IMG/VR virus record: IMGVR_UViG_3300031974_003900
Coordinates: 1-51,350 of that record
Origin: a virus
DNA: 51,350 bases
Strand: one strand, 5' to 3'
The notes under the pieces: model-generated
Told to the model about the DNA's origin: nothing
The model's input: the letters and a program-made list of their open reading frames with translations, nothing else
Databases searched by the model: none
Program-made: the position numbers and the translations under genes
Shown: piece after piece, positions 7,595 to 14,911 of the stretch
Numbering within the stretch: the stretch's first letter is position 1
Layout of the letters: every line of letters starts with the position of its first letter

Positions 7595-8568
7595 CTTATA
7601 TCCTAATTGACACTGCTAACACATTTTTCCGTGCTCGACACGTTGTACGTGGCGACATTGATACTAAAGTTGGCATGGCAATGCATATTACACTAAACAG
7701 TATTAAAAAAGCGTGGCAAGATTTTGACGGTTCGCACGTTGTTTTTTGCTTAGAAGGACGCAGTTGGCGCAAAGACTTTTATGAGCCATACAAGCGCAAC
7801 CGTAAAGAACACCGCGATGCAATGAGTCCACGTGAAGCAGAAGAAGATAAAGTGTTTTGGGAGATCTTTGATGAGTTTAAGAACTTTGTTACAGACAAAA
7901 CAAACTGCACCGTATTACAAAATCCTGTGCTAGAAGCAGACGATCTTATTGCAGGTTGGGTACAAGCACACCCTAATGACAATCATGTTATTATCAGTAC
8001 AGACGGTGACTTTGCACAACTTATTGCACCTAATGTACGACAGTACAATGGGGTAAGTAATACTACTATTACTCATGAAGGATATTTTGATGACAAAGGC
8101 AAGCCCGTGTGCGATAAGAAGACAGGAGAACCTAAGCCTGCTCCACAACCTGAATACATGTTGTTTGAAAAGTGTATGCGTGGCGACACTAGTGACAATG
8201 TGTTTAGCGCCTATCCAGGTGTTAGAAAAAAAGGTACAAAAAACAAAGTAGGTTTACAAGAAGCCTTTGCAGACAAAGATAATAAAGGCTACAACTGGAA
8301 TAACATGATGCTACAGCGTTGGGTAGATCATGAAGGTGCAGAGCATCGTGTGTTAGATGATTATACACGTAATGTTACATTGTGTGATTTAACTGCACAA
8401 CCTGAGCACATTAGACAAGAAATAAATAATACTATCGGTTCAGCAGAAAGTAAGAATATTTCTCAAGTTGGCATGAGACTAATGAAGTTTTGTGCTCGTT
8501 GGGATCTTCAACGTGTTGCAGATAATGCTGCACAATATGCTGAACCATTACAAGCGAGGTATAAATGA
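7591..8568 (+). CDS. rnh: T4-type RNase H / 5'-3' flap exonuclease
   Basis: These enzymes remove RNA primers and 5' flaps on the lagging strand of the phage fork. The 325-residue protein matches the family. Metal-binding acidic motifs are LIDTAN near the start (about 4-9), EADDLIAGW (about 113-121), STDGDFAQLI (about 133-142) and KCMRGDTSDNV (about 191-201) ahead of the helix-hairpin-helix-like region. The arginine/lysine-rich arch region (RSWRKDFYEPYKRNRK) is present. It overlaps both neighbours by four bases. This is one of the few replication genes here and supports assignment to a T4-like phage. Confidence 0.9.
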   Translation: MTYILIDTANTFFRARHVVRGDIDTKVGMAMHITLNSIKKAWQDFDGSHVVFCLEGRSWRKDFYEPYKRNRKEHRDAMSPREAEEDKVFWEIFDEFKNFVTDKTNCTVLQNPVLEADDLIAGWVQAHPNDNHVIISTDGDFAQLIAPNVRQYNGVSNTTITHEGYFDDKGKPVCDKKTGEPKPAPQPEYMLFEKCMRGDTSDNVFSAYPGVRKKGTKNKVGLQEAFADKDNKGYNWNNMMLQRWVDHEGAEHRVLDDYTRNVTLCDLTAQPEHIRQEINNTIGSAESKNISQVGMRLMKFCARWDLQRVADNAAQYAEPLQARYK

Positions 8569-9038
8569 CTTTTAAAGCAAAACCAGTCTTAAAAGATAAA
8601 TTTTGGATTGTAGAGCAAGAAGGTGTAAAAATTGGCACACTTAGCAAAAATGAAGAAGGATTTACTTTAACCAGTGCTGGAAAAATAAATCTTTTTAAAA
8701 CAGAAAGACAACTTAAAAAAACATACGGTAATAATTTCTTAGTTGCCAATATTAAAACAAAAGTAGGCGACACATCAAAAGACGTTCATGGATATCCTAC
8801 TAGGACTATTCCATATAACAGTATGTTTGATATCCAACGTAAATTACCTTTGTTTACAAAAAGTGAAAAATCAAAAAGTGTATATTGTGCAGGATATTAT
8901 CTAATCAAATTCAATGTAAACTGGCTTAAAAGTTATTGTCCTAAACTAATCACTGTTGAACGCAATGATTATATGGGTCCATATAAAACAGAACTAGAAA
9001 TGAAATTGGCTTTAGCAAATGTCAACAGATCCGATTAA
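8565..9038 (+). CDS. Conserved phage protein of unknown function
   Basis: A 157-residue basic protein. Its middle (about 74-112) has VHGYPTRTIPYN, MFDIQRKLPLF and SVYCAGYYLIKF blocks that I recall from proteins shared by marine T4-like phages near the RNase H gene. No enzymatic motif is visible. Four-base overlap with the endonuclease gene and 20-base overlap with the next gene. A DNA- or RNA-binding role would fit the charge but is only a guess. Confidence 0.78.
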   Translation: MTFKAKPVLKDKFWIVEQEGVKIGTLSKNEEGFTLTSAGKINLFKTERQLKKTYGNNFLVANIKTKVGDTSKDVHGYPTRTIPYNSMFDIQRKLPLFTKSEKSKSVYCAGYYLIKFNVNWLKSYCPKLITVERNDYMGPYKTELEMKLALANVNRSD

Positions 9039-9261
9039 TACTATGCCTATTCAGCAACTTATACAAATGGTAAAGGTTGCTGAACAAAGTAGAGCTAAAG
9101 AAGTTAGACTAGATATAAATCAAGCAAAAACTCTTGCGTTTACATTAGGCGAAGTAATGGCAAGATTACATGGCGATTTAGAAGCAGTGCTAGATAAAAA
9201 AATTGAAAAGCTAAACCAAGATCAAGTTATTGAGATTAATATGGACTCAGGGGGCTGGTAA
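9019..9261 (+). CDS. Small conserved phage protein
   Basis: An 80-residue protein with a helical middle (IQQLIQMVKVAEQ) and a helix that could form a coiled coil (about 45-68). It ends with an acidic, glycine-rich tail (INMDSGGW). It starts inside the previous gene in another frame. No known function. It ends just before a late-promoter octamer and closes this transcription unit. Confidence 0.7.
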   Translation: MSTDPINTMPIQQLIQMVKVAEQSRAKEVRLDINQAKTLAFTLGEVMARLHGDLEAVLDKKIEKLNQDQVIEINMDSGGW

Positions 9262-9265
9262 AAAA

Positions 9266-9273
9266 GATAAATA
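9266..9273 (+). promoter_or_regulatory. T4-type late promoter octamer GATAAATA
   Basis: It matches the NATAAATA form of the T4 late promoter. The expected start site is near 9279, inside the left arm of the hairpin that masks the start codon of the following gene. Confidence 0.6.
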
Positions 9274-9305
9274 TATGCGTAGTTTATATTAAAGGATACG
9301 CATAT
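9273..9305 (+). promoter_or_regulatory. Start-codon-sequestering RNA hairpin
   Basis: A perfect 9-bp inverted repeat: ATATGCGTA (9273-9281) pairs with TACGCATAT (9297-9305). The right arm includes the first two bases of the ATG at 9304, and the Shine-Dalgarno AAAGGA (9291-9296) is held in the 15-base loop. Read-through RNA would hide the start; RNA from the late promoter would lack most of the left arm. Confidence 0.65.
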
Positions 9306-9591
9306 GAGTAGACCCAAGCCTACAGTAAAATTAGAGTTCACTAATAAAGTTACATACAAGTGCGAACAAGTTCTTGATGCAGAGGCTATTTGGGCTGTTT
9401 TCTATCAAGATAAACCTTTTAATTTAAAAAGCAGTAATAGTTTGACAGGATATCCTGGACCTAAATATAAGAAAACAAGTTTTAGTAATCCGGGACATGC
9501 ACACAATTTAGCTAAAAAATTAAATGATATGTTTAACACAGATGAGTTTGCTGTTTTTAAATTGACAGCAGGCGAAAAATTGGATCCATGA
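9304..9591 (+). CDS. Conserved phage protein, late-regulated
   Basis: A 95-residue basic protein. LEFTNKVTYKCEQVL, SLTGYPGPKYKKTSF and SNPGHAHNLAKKLND blocks resemble a small protein family I recall from marine T4-like phages; the function is unknown. Its translation start is buried in a hairpin with a late promoter just upstream, so expression is predicted to be late in infection, perhaps for a virion-associated or lysis-time role. It overlaps the next gene by four bases. Confidence 0.78.
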   Translation: MSRPKPTVKLEFTNKVTYKCEQVLDAEAIWAVFYQDKPFNLKSSNSLTGYPGPKYKKTSFSNPGHAHNLAKKLNDMFNTDEFAVFKLTAGEKLDP

Positions 9592-9974
9592 GTAAGGTAA
9601 CTTATACAAAATTATTTCTCAAAGAATTAGGAAAAAGTTATAACGATTTAAGTGTTAAAGAGCATATGCCTCTCTGGTGGTATAACACAAGACAAAAAGA
9701 CGTAGGTGGCCTCAGGCTTACAGATGATGGCTTTGATGTAATAAACAAAATTGAATTACAAACATATGACATTCCATACCCACGTGACATGCCTATGACT
9801 ACACAAGTAATTATATTTCTAGATAAGTTTATTGATTGTCCTTATTACCTTACAAACAGAAGCATTACAGTTACAAATGAACGTAAAGCAGTTGAACTTG
9901 GTTTGTTTAGCGGAGACTTGCGCAAATATGGTTTAACAAAAGCTATGTCAAGGTCAAAGAAGGATGAGGATTGA
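9588..9974 (+). CDS. Conserved phage protein of unknown function
   Basis: A 128-residue protein with MPLWWYNTRQKDVGGLRLT near the start and FIDCPYYLTNRSITVTNE in the second half, blocks I recall in marine T4-like phages. No catalytic motif can be named. It starts with ATG inside the previous gene (four-base overlap) and overlaps the Smr-domain gene by eleven bases, so it belongs to the same late-regulated unit. Confidence 0.75.
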   Translation: MSKVTYTKLFLKELGKSYNDLSVKEHMPLWWYNTRQKDVGGLRLTDDGFDVINKIELQTYDIPYPRDMPMTTQVIIFLDKFIDCPYYLTNRSITVTNERKAVELGLFSGDLRKYGLTKAMSRSKKDED

Positions 9975-10194
9975 TTTACACGGATATCACATTCATACTG
10001 CTTGGCAACACTTCAATAGTAGAATAACCGAGGCATATTTTGCTGGACATAAAAAATGTATTGTAATTACTGGTCAAGGTGCAATGATGCGTGAATTTGA
10101 AACTTGGGCTAGAAATCATCCACGCATCAGAGAATGTAAACAAACACCAAATAATCCTGGAAGTTTTAGTGTAAAACTGAATAAAAAAGGTTGA
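9964..10194 (+). CDS. Stand-alone Smr-domain protein
   Basis: Smr (small MutS-related) domains bind or cleave branched DNA, or cleave RNA. The 76-residue protein is essentially the domain alone. It has the N-terminal LDLHG-type motif (IDLHGYHIHTA, residues 3-13) and the central glycine motif (VITGQGAMMREF, about 34-45), where the family usually has T-G-x-G. The C-terminal FSVKL strand is also present. It overlaps the upstream gene. Nuclease or junction-binding roles in recombination or packaging are plausible. Confidence 0.82.
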   Translation: MRIDLHGYHIHTAWQHFNSRITEAYFAGHKKCIVITGQGAMMREFETWARNHPRIRECKQTPNNPGSFSVKLNKKG

Positions 10195-10219
10195 CTTTAT
10201 TATTTTTTTGCGCTATGTT
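10191..10219 (+). promoter_or_regulatory. Sigma70-like promoter for the secreted protein gene
   Basis: TTGACT (10191-10196), 17-base spacer, TATGTT (10214-10219). The -35 box overlaps the stop of the Smr gene. The expected start site is near 10226, 28 bases before the ATG at 10254. Confidence 0.65.
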
Positions 10220-10253
10220 ATTAGTAAATGTAATAGGCATAGAAGGCAAAAAA

Positions 10254-10562
10254 ATGAAACGTTTAGTACTAGCACTAGCACTACTAGGATCAACTGCACA
10301 CGCAGATCCCGGATATCTCAATCAAGCAGGTTGTCATTATGGTACAACAGATGGATGGCGTGGCATGTGGCATTGTCATCACATGGCTCGTTCGTATTAT
10401 ACAGACCGTGGCTTACAAACTGATCCTCCTGTAGTTGGTGATCCTGTACACGATCGTATCAATAATCGTCAGCCAAACTACAACAATCATAATCATAACA
10501 ATAATGATGCTTTAAATGTATTGCTAGGTATTATTGTTTTAGATGCACTTTTATCAAAATAA
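10254..10562 (+). CDS. Small secreted histidine-rich protein (YHYH-like)
   Basis: A 102-residue protein starting with a textbook signal peptide: MKR, a leucine/alanine core and a STAHA cleavage site near residue 18. The mature part opens with a cysteine/histidine cluster (GCHYG, then GMWHCHH) that resembles the YHYH-type motif of small secreted proteins. It continues with an Asn/His-rich linker and a hydrophobic C-terminal segment (about 86-100). An earlier non-ATG start at 10191 is open, but the signal peptide and the promoter argue for ATG 10254. Metal binding in the periplasm is plausible. Its own promoter suggests a role outside the core replication programme. Confidence 0.75.
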   Translation: MKRLVLALALLGSTAHADPGYLNQAGCHYGTTDGWRGMWHCHHMARSYYTDRGLQTDPPVVGDPVHDRINNRQPNYNNHNHNNNDALNVLLGIIVLDALLSK

Positions 10563-10565
10563 TGG

Positions 10566-10594
10566 TTGACAATCGGTAAAACATATATTATATT
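10566..10594 (+). promoter_or_regulatory. Sigma70-like promoter
   Basis: TTGACA (10566-10571), 17-base spacer, TATATT (10589-10594). The start site is expected near 10601, where the RNA would begin ATAGGGCAAC, similar to the leaders of the two next units. Confidence 0.75.
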
Positions 10595-10630
10595 ATATGT
10601 ATAGGGCAACAAGACAAAGAGGGTTACAAA

Positions 10631-11014
10631 ATGTCTTACACTTTTGACGATACAATTATTTCCGATCTTCACAAAGACGCATATGGATTCCGTCCATCAC
10701 AGCGTTTCTTTGACGATTGGTCAGAGTATACACCTGCTGAGAAGCAAGAGTGTTGGGACCTTTTGGTTGACGCAATGAAAGCGTCTCAAGCACAAGAGGA
10801 GGCTGCTGAAGCGGCTAATCTTGTAGAGTTCCGCAAGCAGGTTGCAGCAACTATGAAGTTCTGCGATTGTAACTGGAAGAAAGCAATTGAGTTTCTTGCT
10901 GATGCTGAAGGCGATGACGTAGACTGCGAGCAAGGATTTGATTACTTCCTTTGGAAGCAAGGCATTGGTTTTAATGATCGTGCTAAGATCCGTAAATTAT
11001 ATAAGGAGTCATAA
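10631..11014 (+). CDS. Conserved phage protein of unknown function
   Basis: A 127-residue acidic, mostly helical protein with an alanine/glutamate-rich central helix (about 48-65), a FCDCNWKKAIEFL segment and a C-terminal FLWKQGIGF block. I do not recognise a defined family. It has a dedicated strong promoter and a short leader. A small zinc-ribbon membrane protein gene starts two bases after its stop, so the two are likely co-transcribed. Confidence 0.7.
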   Translation: MSYTFDDTIISDLHKDAYGFRPSQRFFDDWSEYTPAEKQECWDLLVDAMKASQAQEEAAEAANLVEFRKQVAATMKFCDCNWKKAIEFLADAEGDDVDCEQGFDYFLWKQGIGFNDRAKIRKLYKES

Positions 11015-11016
11015 TT

Positions 11017-11184
11017 ATGATGAATACACAATGTCCTAAGTGCTACAGCGACAAGCCGTTGGGTGCTTCACACTGTCCGCAATGTACACAAAAAGTTACA
11101 AGCGGTGATGTTGTTAAAAACGAAGTAATGGGTATTTTTTGGATGATTGTAATTGGCGCAATTATTTGGAATCTTATTACTTGA
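11017..11184 (+). CDS. 55-residue zinc-ribbon membrane mini-protein
   Basis: A short gene right after the preceding stop. It starts MMNTQ and has two CxxC knuckles (CPKC at about 6-9 and CPQC at about 20-23) like a zinc ribbon. A single hydrophobic membrane segment (about 38-55, FWMIVIGAIIW) makes up the C-terminus. The cytoplasmic ribbon plus C-terminal anchor suggests a membrane-attached adaptor; the partner is unknown. The stop codon overlaps the -35 box of the MoxR promoter. Confidence 0.7.
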   Translation: MMNTQCPKCYSDKPLGASHCPQCTQKVTSGDVVKNEVMGIFWMIVIGAIIWNLIT

Positions 11185-11209
11185 CAAAGTAAAAAAAGTA
11201 TACTACACT
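11181..11209 (+). promoter_or_regulatory. Sigma70-like promoter for the MoxR ATPase gene
   Basis: TTGACA (11181-11186), 17-base spacer, TACACT (11204-11209). The expected RNA start, near 11216, coincides with the TAGGCACTGAT leader element. Confidence 0.8.
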
Positions 11210-11215
11210 AAGACA

Positions 11216-11226
11216 TAGGCACTGAT
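11216..11226 (+). repeat. Leader element TAGGCACTGAT, copy 1
   Basis: An 11-base sequence at the predicted 5' end of the MoxR mRNA, repeated exactly at 12411-12421 at the predicted 5' end of the VWA gene mRNA. Both copies are followed by a similar purine-rich ribosome-binding region. Confidence 0.6.
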
Positions 11227-11243
11227 TAGAAAAGGAATACAAA

Positions 11244-12329
11244 ATGTCAGACGTAATTCGCACAGTATCACCCAACAAAGCAAAAAACGCACTGCGTCAC
11301 GCTATGTTAAAAAAGCGTCCAGTGTTTTTGTGGGGTCCTCCCGGCATCGGCAAAAGTGACATCGTTGCACAAATTACCGATAGCCTAAGTAATTCACTAC
11401 TAATTGATATTCGGTTGAGTCTTTGGGATCCAACCGATATTAAAGGCATTCCATATTTTGACAGCAAAAATGTTAAAATGACATGGGGTGCGCCTGCAGA
11501 ACTTCCAGACGAAGAACTAGCAGCACAATACGACAATATTGTTGTATTTTTTGACGAAATGAACTCAGCTGCACCTGCTGTACAAGCGGCAGCATATCAG
11601 TTGATTTTGAATCGTCGTGTCGGGCAATACAAACTGCCAGACAATGTTATCATCGTTGCTGCGGGTAACCGTGAAGCAGATAAAGGCGTAACATATCGTA
11701 TGCCATCACCACTAGCCAATCGCTTTGTTCACATTGAATTGGCTGTCGACTTTGACGATTGGTTCCAGTGGGCCGTTGATAACAACATTCACAAGGACGT
11801 TGTCGGTTACTTGACTTTCTCCAAGAAAGACCTGTACGACTTTGATCCTAAGTCAGCAAGCCGTTCATTTGCTACTCCACGTTCGTGGTCATTTGTAAGT
11901 GAATTGCTCGATGACGGACTTGACGAAAATACCACTACTGACTTGGTTGCAGGTTCCGTAGGAGAAGGTTTAGGCGTCAAGTTTATGGCACACCGCAAAG
12001 TAGCCGCAAGTATGCCTAATCCAACTGATATTCTTGCAGGTAAAGTAAAAGACATGAGCACGTCAGAAATCAGTGCCATGTATTCACTGACTGTTAGTCT
12101 TTGCTATGAACTAAAAGAAGCATCAGATAAAAATGACAAAAAGTTTGATGATAAAGTCAATAACTTCCTACGTTTTGCAATGGATAACTTTGACACAGAA
12201 CTAGTTGTTATGGGTATTAAACTTGCGCTAACACAATATGCGCTGCCAATTGATCCAGACGAAGTGGCATGCTTTGACGAGTTCCACAACCGTTATGGCA
12301 AATATATCAAAGCAGCACAAGCGGTGTAA
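11244..12329 (+). CDS. MoxR-type AAA+ ATPase
   Basis: A 361-residue AAA+ protein. Walker A is GPPGIGKS (31-38), Walker B is VVFFDEMN (about 100-107), and there is a sensor-like VAAGN stretch followed by PSPLANRFVHIEL. MoxR ATPases work as chaperones that assemble or remodel proteins together with a VWA-domain partner, and the next gene encodes one. The pair is encoded in separate transcription units with matching promoters and leaders. In phages its target is unknown; inserting a metal or remodelling a host complex are possibilities. Start ATG 11244 follows an AAAGGAA ribosome-binding site. Confidence 0.88.
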   Translation: MSDVIRTVSPNKAKNALRHAMLKKRPVFLWGPPGIGKSDIVAQITDSLSNSLLIDIRLSLWDPTDIKGIPYFDSKNVKMTWGAPAELPDEELAAQYDNIVVFFDEMNSAAPAVQAAAYQLILNRRVGQYKLPDNVIIVAAGNREADKGVTYRMPSPLANRFVHIELAVDFDDWFQWAVDNNIHKDVVGYLTFSKKDLYDFDPKSASRSFATPRSWSFVSELLDDGLDENTTTDLVAGSVGEGLGVKFMAHRKVAASMPNPTDILAGKVKDMSTSEISAMYSLTVSLCYELKEASDKNDKKFDDKVNNFLRFAMDNFDTELVVMGIKLALTQYALPIDPDEVACFDEFHNRYGKYIKAAQAV

Positions 12330-12340
12330 TTTGAGTGAAA

Positions 12341-12367
12341 ATGGGTGGCTTAGGCTGCCCATTTTTT
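12341..12367 (+). terminator. Rho-independent terminator after the MoxR gene
   Basis: A 9-bp stem with two G-U pairs (12341-12349 with 12354-12362), loop TTAG, and a run of six T (12362-12367). Confidence 0.85.
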
Positions 12368-12377
12368 CTATTTGAGG

Positions 12378-12405
12378 TTGACATTATAATTAAATATGTT
12401 ATAGT
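12378..12405 (+). promoter_or_regulatory. Sigma70-like promoter for the VWA gene
   Basis: TTGACA (12378-12383), 16-base spacer, TATAGT (12400-12405). The predicted start, near 12412, falls at the second copy of the leader element. Confidence 0.78.
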
Positions 12406-12410
12406 AATGC

Positions 12411-12421
12411 TAGGCACTGAT
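12411..12421 (+). repeat. Leader element TAGGCACTGAT, copy 2
   Basis: Exact copy of 11216-11226, 14 bases before the ATG of the VWA gene. Confidence 0.6.
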
Positions 12422-12435
12422 ATAAGAGGTACAAT

Positions 12436-13716
12436 ATGTCCACTAAAGATACATCAAGTAAACTTAAAAACTGGGAACCTAATCCAGATATTACAGAAAC
12501 AGATCTAGATGAAATGCGCAAAGATGTGCTAGATCGCATCATTGTTGCACGAGTCGGGTTGTTGCTACGTCATCCATTTTTTGGTAATATGGCAACACGT
12601 TTGCGTATTCAATGTGCAGACGAGTGGTGCCCTACAGCCGCAGTAGACGGACGTAATTTGTATTTTAACACACAATTCTTTAACGCAATGAATAATAAAG
12701 AAATCGAATTTGTTATTGCACATGAAATTCTACACTGTGTGTTTGATCACCTAGGCCGCAGAGATGAACGCAATCCAATGTTGTATAACATTGCAGCGGA
12801 CTATATTGTAAACAACTTGTTGGTACGTGATCGTATTGGTGAAAAGCCTAGCATTGTAGACTGTTTCCAAGACTTTAAATACGAAGGTTGGACTAGTGAA
12901 GAAGTATATGACGAACTATTTAAAGAAGCAGAAAAGAACGGACAAGAATTCTTAGAGCAACTAGGTGAAATGCTAGACGAGCATTTGGACTTAGAAGGTG
13001 ACGGCACAGAAGAAGATAACAAAGATGGCAAAGGTCGTCCCAAGTACAGCAAAGCCGAAATGGATCAAATCAAAGACGAGATTAAAGAAGCAATGATCCA
13101 AGCATCACAAAGTGCAGGCGCTGGCAATACACCAGCAGGTATTCAACGTCTTATTAAACAACTAACTGAACCTAAAATGAACTGGCGTGAACTGCTACGT
13201 CAGCAAATTCAAAGCACTATTAAAAGTGACTACACATTTGCTCGTCCTTCACGCAAAGGCTGGCACACAGGTGCTATCTTGCCAGGTATGAATTTCCAAG
13301 ATACAATTGATATTTGTATTACACTTGATATGAGTGGGTCAATTGGTGATGCACAGGCAAAAGACTTTTTAGGTGAAATTCAAGGCATTATGGACGAATA
13401 CAAAGACTACAAAATTAAATTGTGGTGCTTTGATACTGCTGTATATAATGAACAAGACTTTAGTGCAGATGACGGAGATGCACTGACAGATTACGAAATC
13501 TTAGGCGGTGGTGGTACCGACTTTATGGTAAATTGGCAGTACATGAAAGACAACGACATCCAACCTAAAAAGTTTATTATGTTTACAGACGGATACGCTT
13601 GGGATAGCTGGGGCGATCCAGATTGGTGTGAAACTATTTTTATTATCCATAGTAACCATAATAAAAACTTGGAAGCACCGTTTGGTATAACTGCGCACTA
13701 CGAGGAGGCTGCGTGA
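12436..13716 (+). CDS. VWA-like / metallopeptidase-like partner of MoxR
   Basis: A 426-residue protein with two parts. The N-terminal half has a zinc-peptidase helix, AHEILHCVFDH (H96, E97, H100), followed by NIAADYIVN, as in the putative metallopeptidase domain found fused to VWA-like domains (DUF2201 type). After a charged linker (about 180-230) the C-terminal half has the VWA metal site DMSGS (298-302), a later GGGGTDF and MFTDGY. Such proteins are the usual partners of MoxR ATPases. Whether it cleaves peptides is unknown, but the HExxH residues are intact. A four-base overlap leads to the next gene. Confidence 0.85.
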   Translation: MSTKDTSSKLKNWEPNPDITETDLDEMRKDVLDRIIVARVGLLLRHPFFGNMATRLRIQCADEWCPTAAVDGRNLYFNTQFFNAMNNKEIEFVIAHEILHCVFDHLGRRDERNPMLYNIAADYIVNNLLVRDRIGEKPSIVDCFQDFKYEGWTSEEVYDELFKEAEKNGQEFLEQLGEMLDEHLDLEGDGTEEDNKDGKGRPKYSKAEMDQIKDEIKEAMIQASQSAGAGNTPAGIQRLIKQLTEPKMNWRELLRQQIQSTIKSDYTFARPSRKGWHTGAILPGMNFQDTIDICITLDMSGSIGDAQAKDFLGEIQGIMDEYKDYKIKLWCFDTAVYNEQDFSADDGDALTDYEILGGGGTDFMVNWQYMKDNDIQPKKFIMFTDGYAWDSWGDPDWCETIFIIHSNHNKNLEAPFGITAHYEEAA

Positions 13717-13991
13717 AACTAAAAGATCCAAATCCGTTAGATGTTTTAGATCTAAGGAGGGTAGACTTTTGCCCTCCTCACTTTAGTACAGTAGAAGTTT
13801 CTAGAAAGTACAATATCGACAGAGCTATCTGTGATTGGATAGAAGATAATCTAAGTGGAAGATATTTTTTTGGACATGCTATAGGTTTTGATAAAATGAA
13901 AAATCTAACACAATTAAATGTAGTAGGATTTGAGCAGTCAAAAGAAATGAGTTTTTTTGTGCTTGCTTGTCCACATTTGAAATACAATTAA
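13713..13991 (+). CDS. Small conserved phage protein
   Basis: A 92-residue protein with HFSTVEVSRKY, ICDWIEDNLSGRYFFG and FVLACPHL blocks, similar in layout to small proteins I recall in marine T4-like phages; no function is known. The start is GTG at 13713, which overlaps the stop of the VWA gene and has a strong GAGGAGG just upstream. The overlap couples its translation to the VWA gene. Confidence 0.75.
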   Translation: MKLKDPNPLDVLDLRRVDFCPPHFSTVEVSRKYNIDRAICDWIEDNLSGRYFFGHAIGFDKMKNLTQLNVVGFEQSKEMSFFVLACPHLKYN

Positions 13992-14006
13992 AACAGTCAT
14001 TATAAG
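13977..14006 (+). promoter_or_regulatory. Possible sigma70-like promoter
   Basis: TTGAAA (13977-13982), 18-base spacer, TATAAG (14001-14006), 23 bases ahead of the next ATG. Weaker than the other promoters listed. Confidence 0.4.
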
Positions 14007-14028
14007 TAATATACAAGGAGTTTTAAAA

Positions 14029-14292
14029 ATGACAGAAAACACACAAACAAATCAAAACGAATTAAACATTCAAGATTTGGCACTAGCACGGGCTGTGATT
14101 GAACTTGCAACTGAACGTGGTACGTTTAAAGCAAACGAGATTGCTAGTGTGGGTGCTTTATATAATAAACTTGATGCTTTCTTAAAAGAAGTTGAAGCAC
14201 AAGCAAAGGCAGCACAAGAAGGTGCAGCAGCAGCACAAGCAGCACCGGCATCAGCACCGGCGCCAGCAATGGAGGAAACCAATGGCTCTTAA
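14029..14292 (+). CDS. Small protein with an Ala/Pro-rich tail
   Basis: An 87-residue protein. The first 60 residues are helical (ALARAVIELATERGTFKANEIASVGALYNKLDAF region) and the rest is a low-complexity Ala/Gln/Pro linker. I recall similar proteins in marine T4-like phages, without known function. It has an AAGGAG ribosome-binding site. It overlaps the next gene by eleven bases and the two proteins look co-expressed. Confidence 0.75.
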   Translation: MTENTQTNQNELNIQDLALARAVIELATERGTFKANEIASVGALYNKLDAFLKEVEAQAKAAQEGAAAAQAAPASAPAPAMEETNGS

Positions 14293-14911
14293 ACACGTAG
14301 GCAGAATTGCCAGTAACAGAAGAAAAGTAATTGTAGCATATCGAGTTATTCCTGGCGATCCAGATAACTGTTTAGTAGTACAAACTGAAAATCTTAGTGC
14401 AGATGAACACGATAGTCTAATCAAAGCAGTTGAATCAGCTGCTGGTCAACAAGCATATGAATTTGCAGAAGCAATGTCTCGTAATATGCTGCCAGATGGA
14501 AGAAACATGTTAGCAGGATTTAGTAAAACTGGTAAGTTGAACAAGGTTCCAACTAGCAGCGTAGAAATGACTCCTAATAATAATACCTCGATTTTGCTAT
14601 CAGACCTGAACAAAACTATTGCAGAACAGCAAGGTGTAACAGTTGCTGACCTAGCACTAAAAGGTCCTGACGGAAAAACGGTGCAGCCTGAAACAACTAC
14701 CACAGAGTCAGCAGTTGATCCTGTTGCAACTTATACCGAAGATACAACACCTGCAACCGATGGTATTTTAGATGATGCAACACTGGCAGCTCAGTATCGT
14801 TCACAAGCAGATGCATTGTTTAAAGAAGCAAAAGCTCTTAGAGAACAAGCTGAAGAATTGGCACCAACAAAAAAACGTACAACAAAGAAAAAAGAAACCA
14901 GTGACGCATGA
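14282..14911 (+). CDS. Conserved phage protein, possibly structural
   Basis: A 209-residue protein from ATG 14282. The conserved start (MALKHVGRIASNRRKVIVAYR) and DPDNCLVVQTENLSADEHD block are followed by MLPDGRNMLAGF. An acidic Thr-rich linker then leads to a C-terminal helix (about 175-200) ending in a lysine/threonine-rich tail. I recall relatives in marine T4-like phages next to tail genes, but no defined role. The longer open frame upstream (from 14192) reads through the Ala-rich repeat of the previous gene and is probably not used. Confidence 0.78.
   Translation: MALKHVGRIASNRRKVIVAYRVIPGDPDNCLVVQTENLSADEHDSLIKAVESAAGQQAYEFAEAMSRNMLPDGRNMLAGFSKTGKLNKVPTSSVEMTPNNNTSILLSDLNKTIAEQQGVTVADLALKGPDGKTVQPETTTTESAVDPVATYTEDTTPATDGILDDATLAAQYRSQADALFKEAKALREQAEELAPTKKRTTKKKETSDA

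Noticed and set aside
14192-14281. Extended start of the gene at 14282, giving a Lys/His/Gln-rich N-terminus
   Set aside because: The extra residues are the Ala-rich repeat of the upstream gene read in another frame; ATG 14282 matches the conserved MALKH start.
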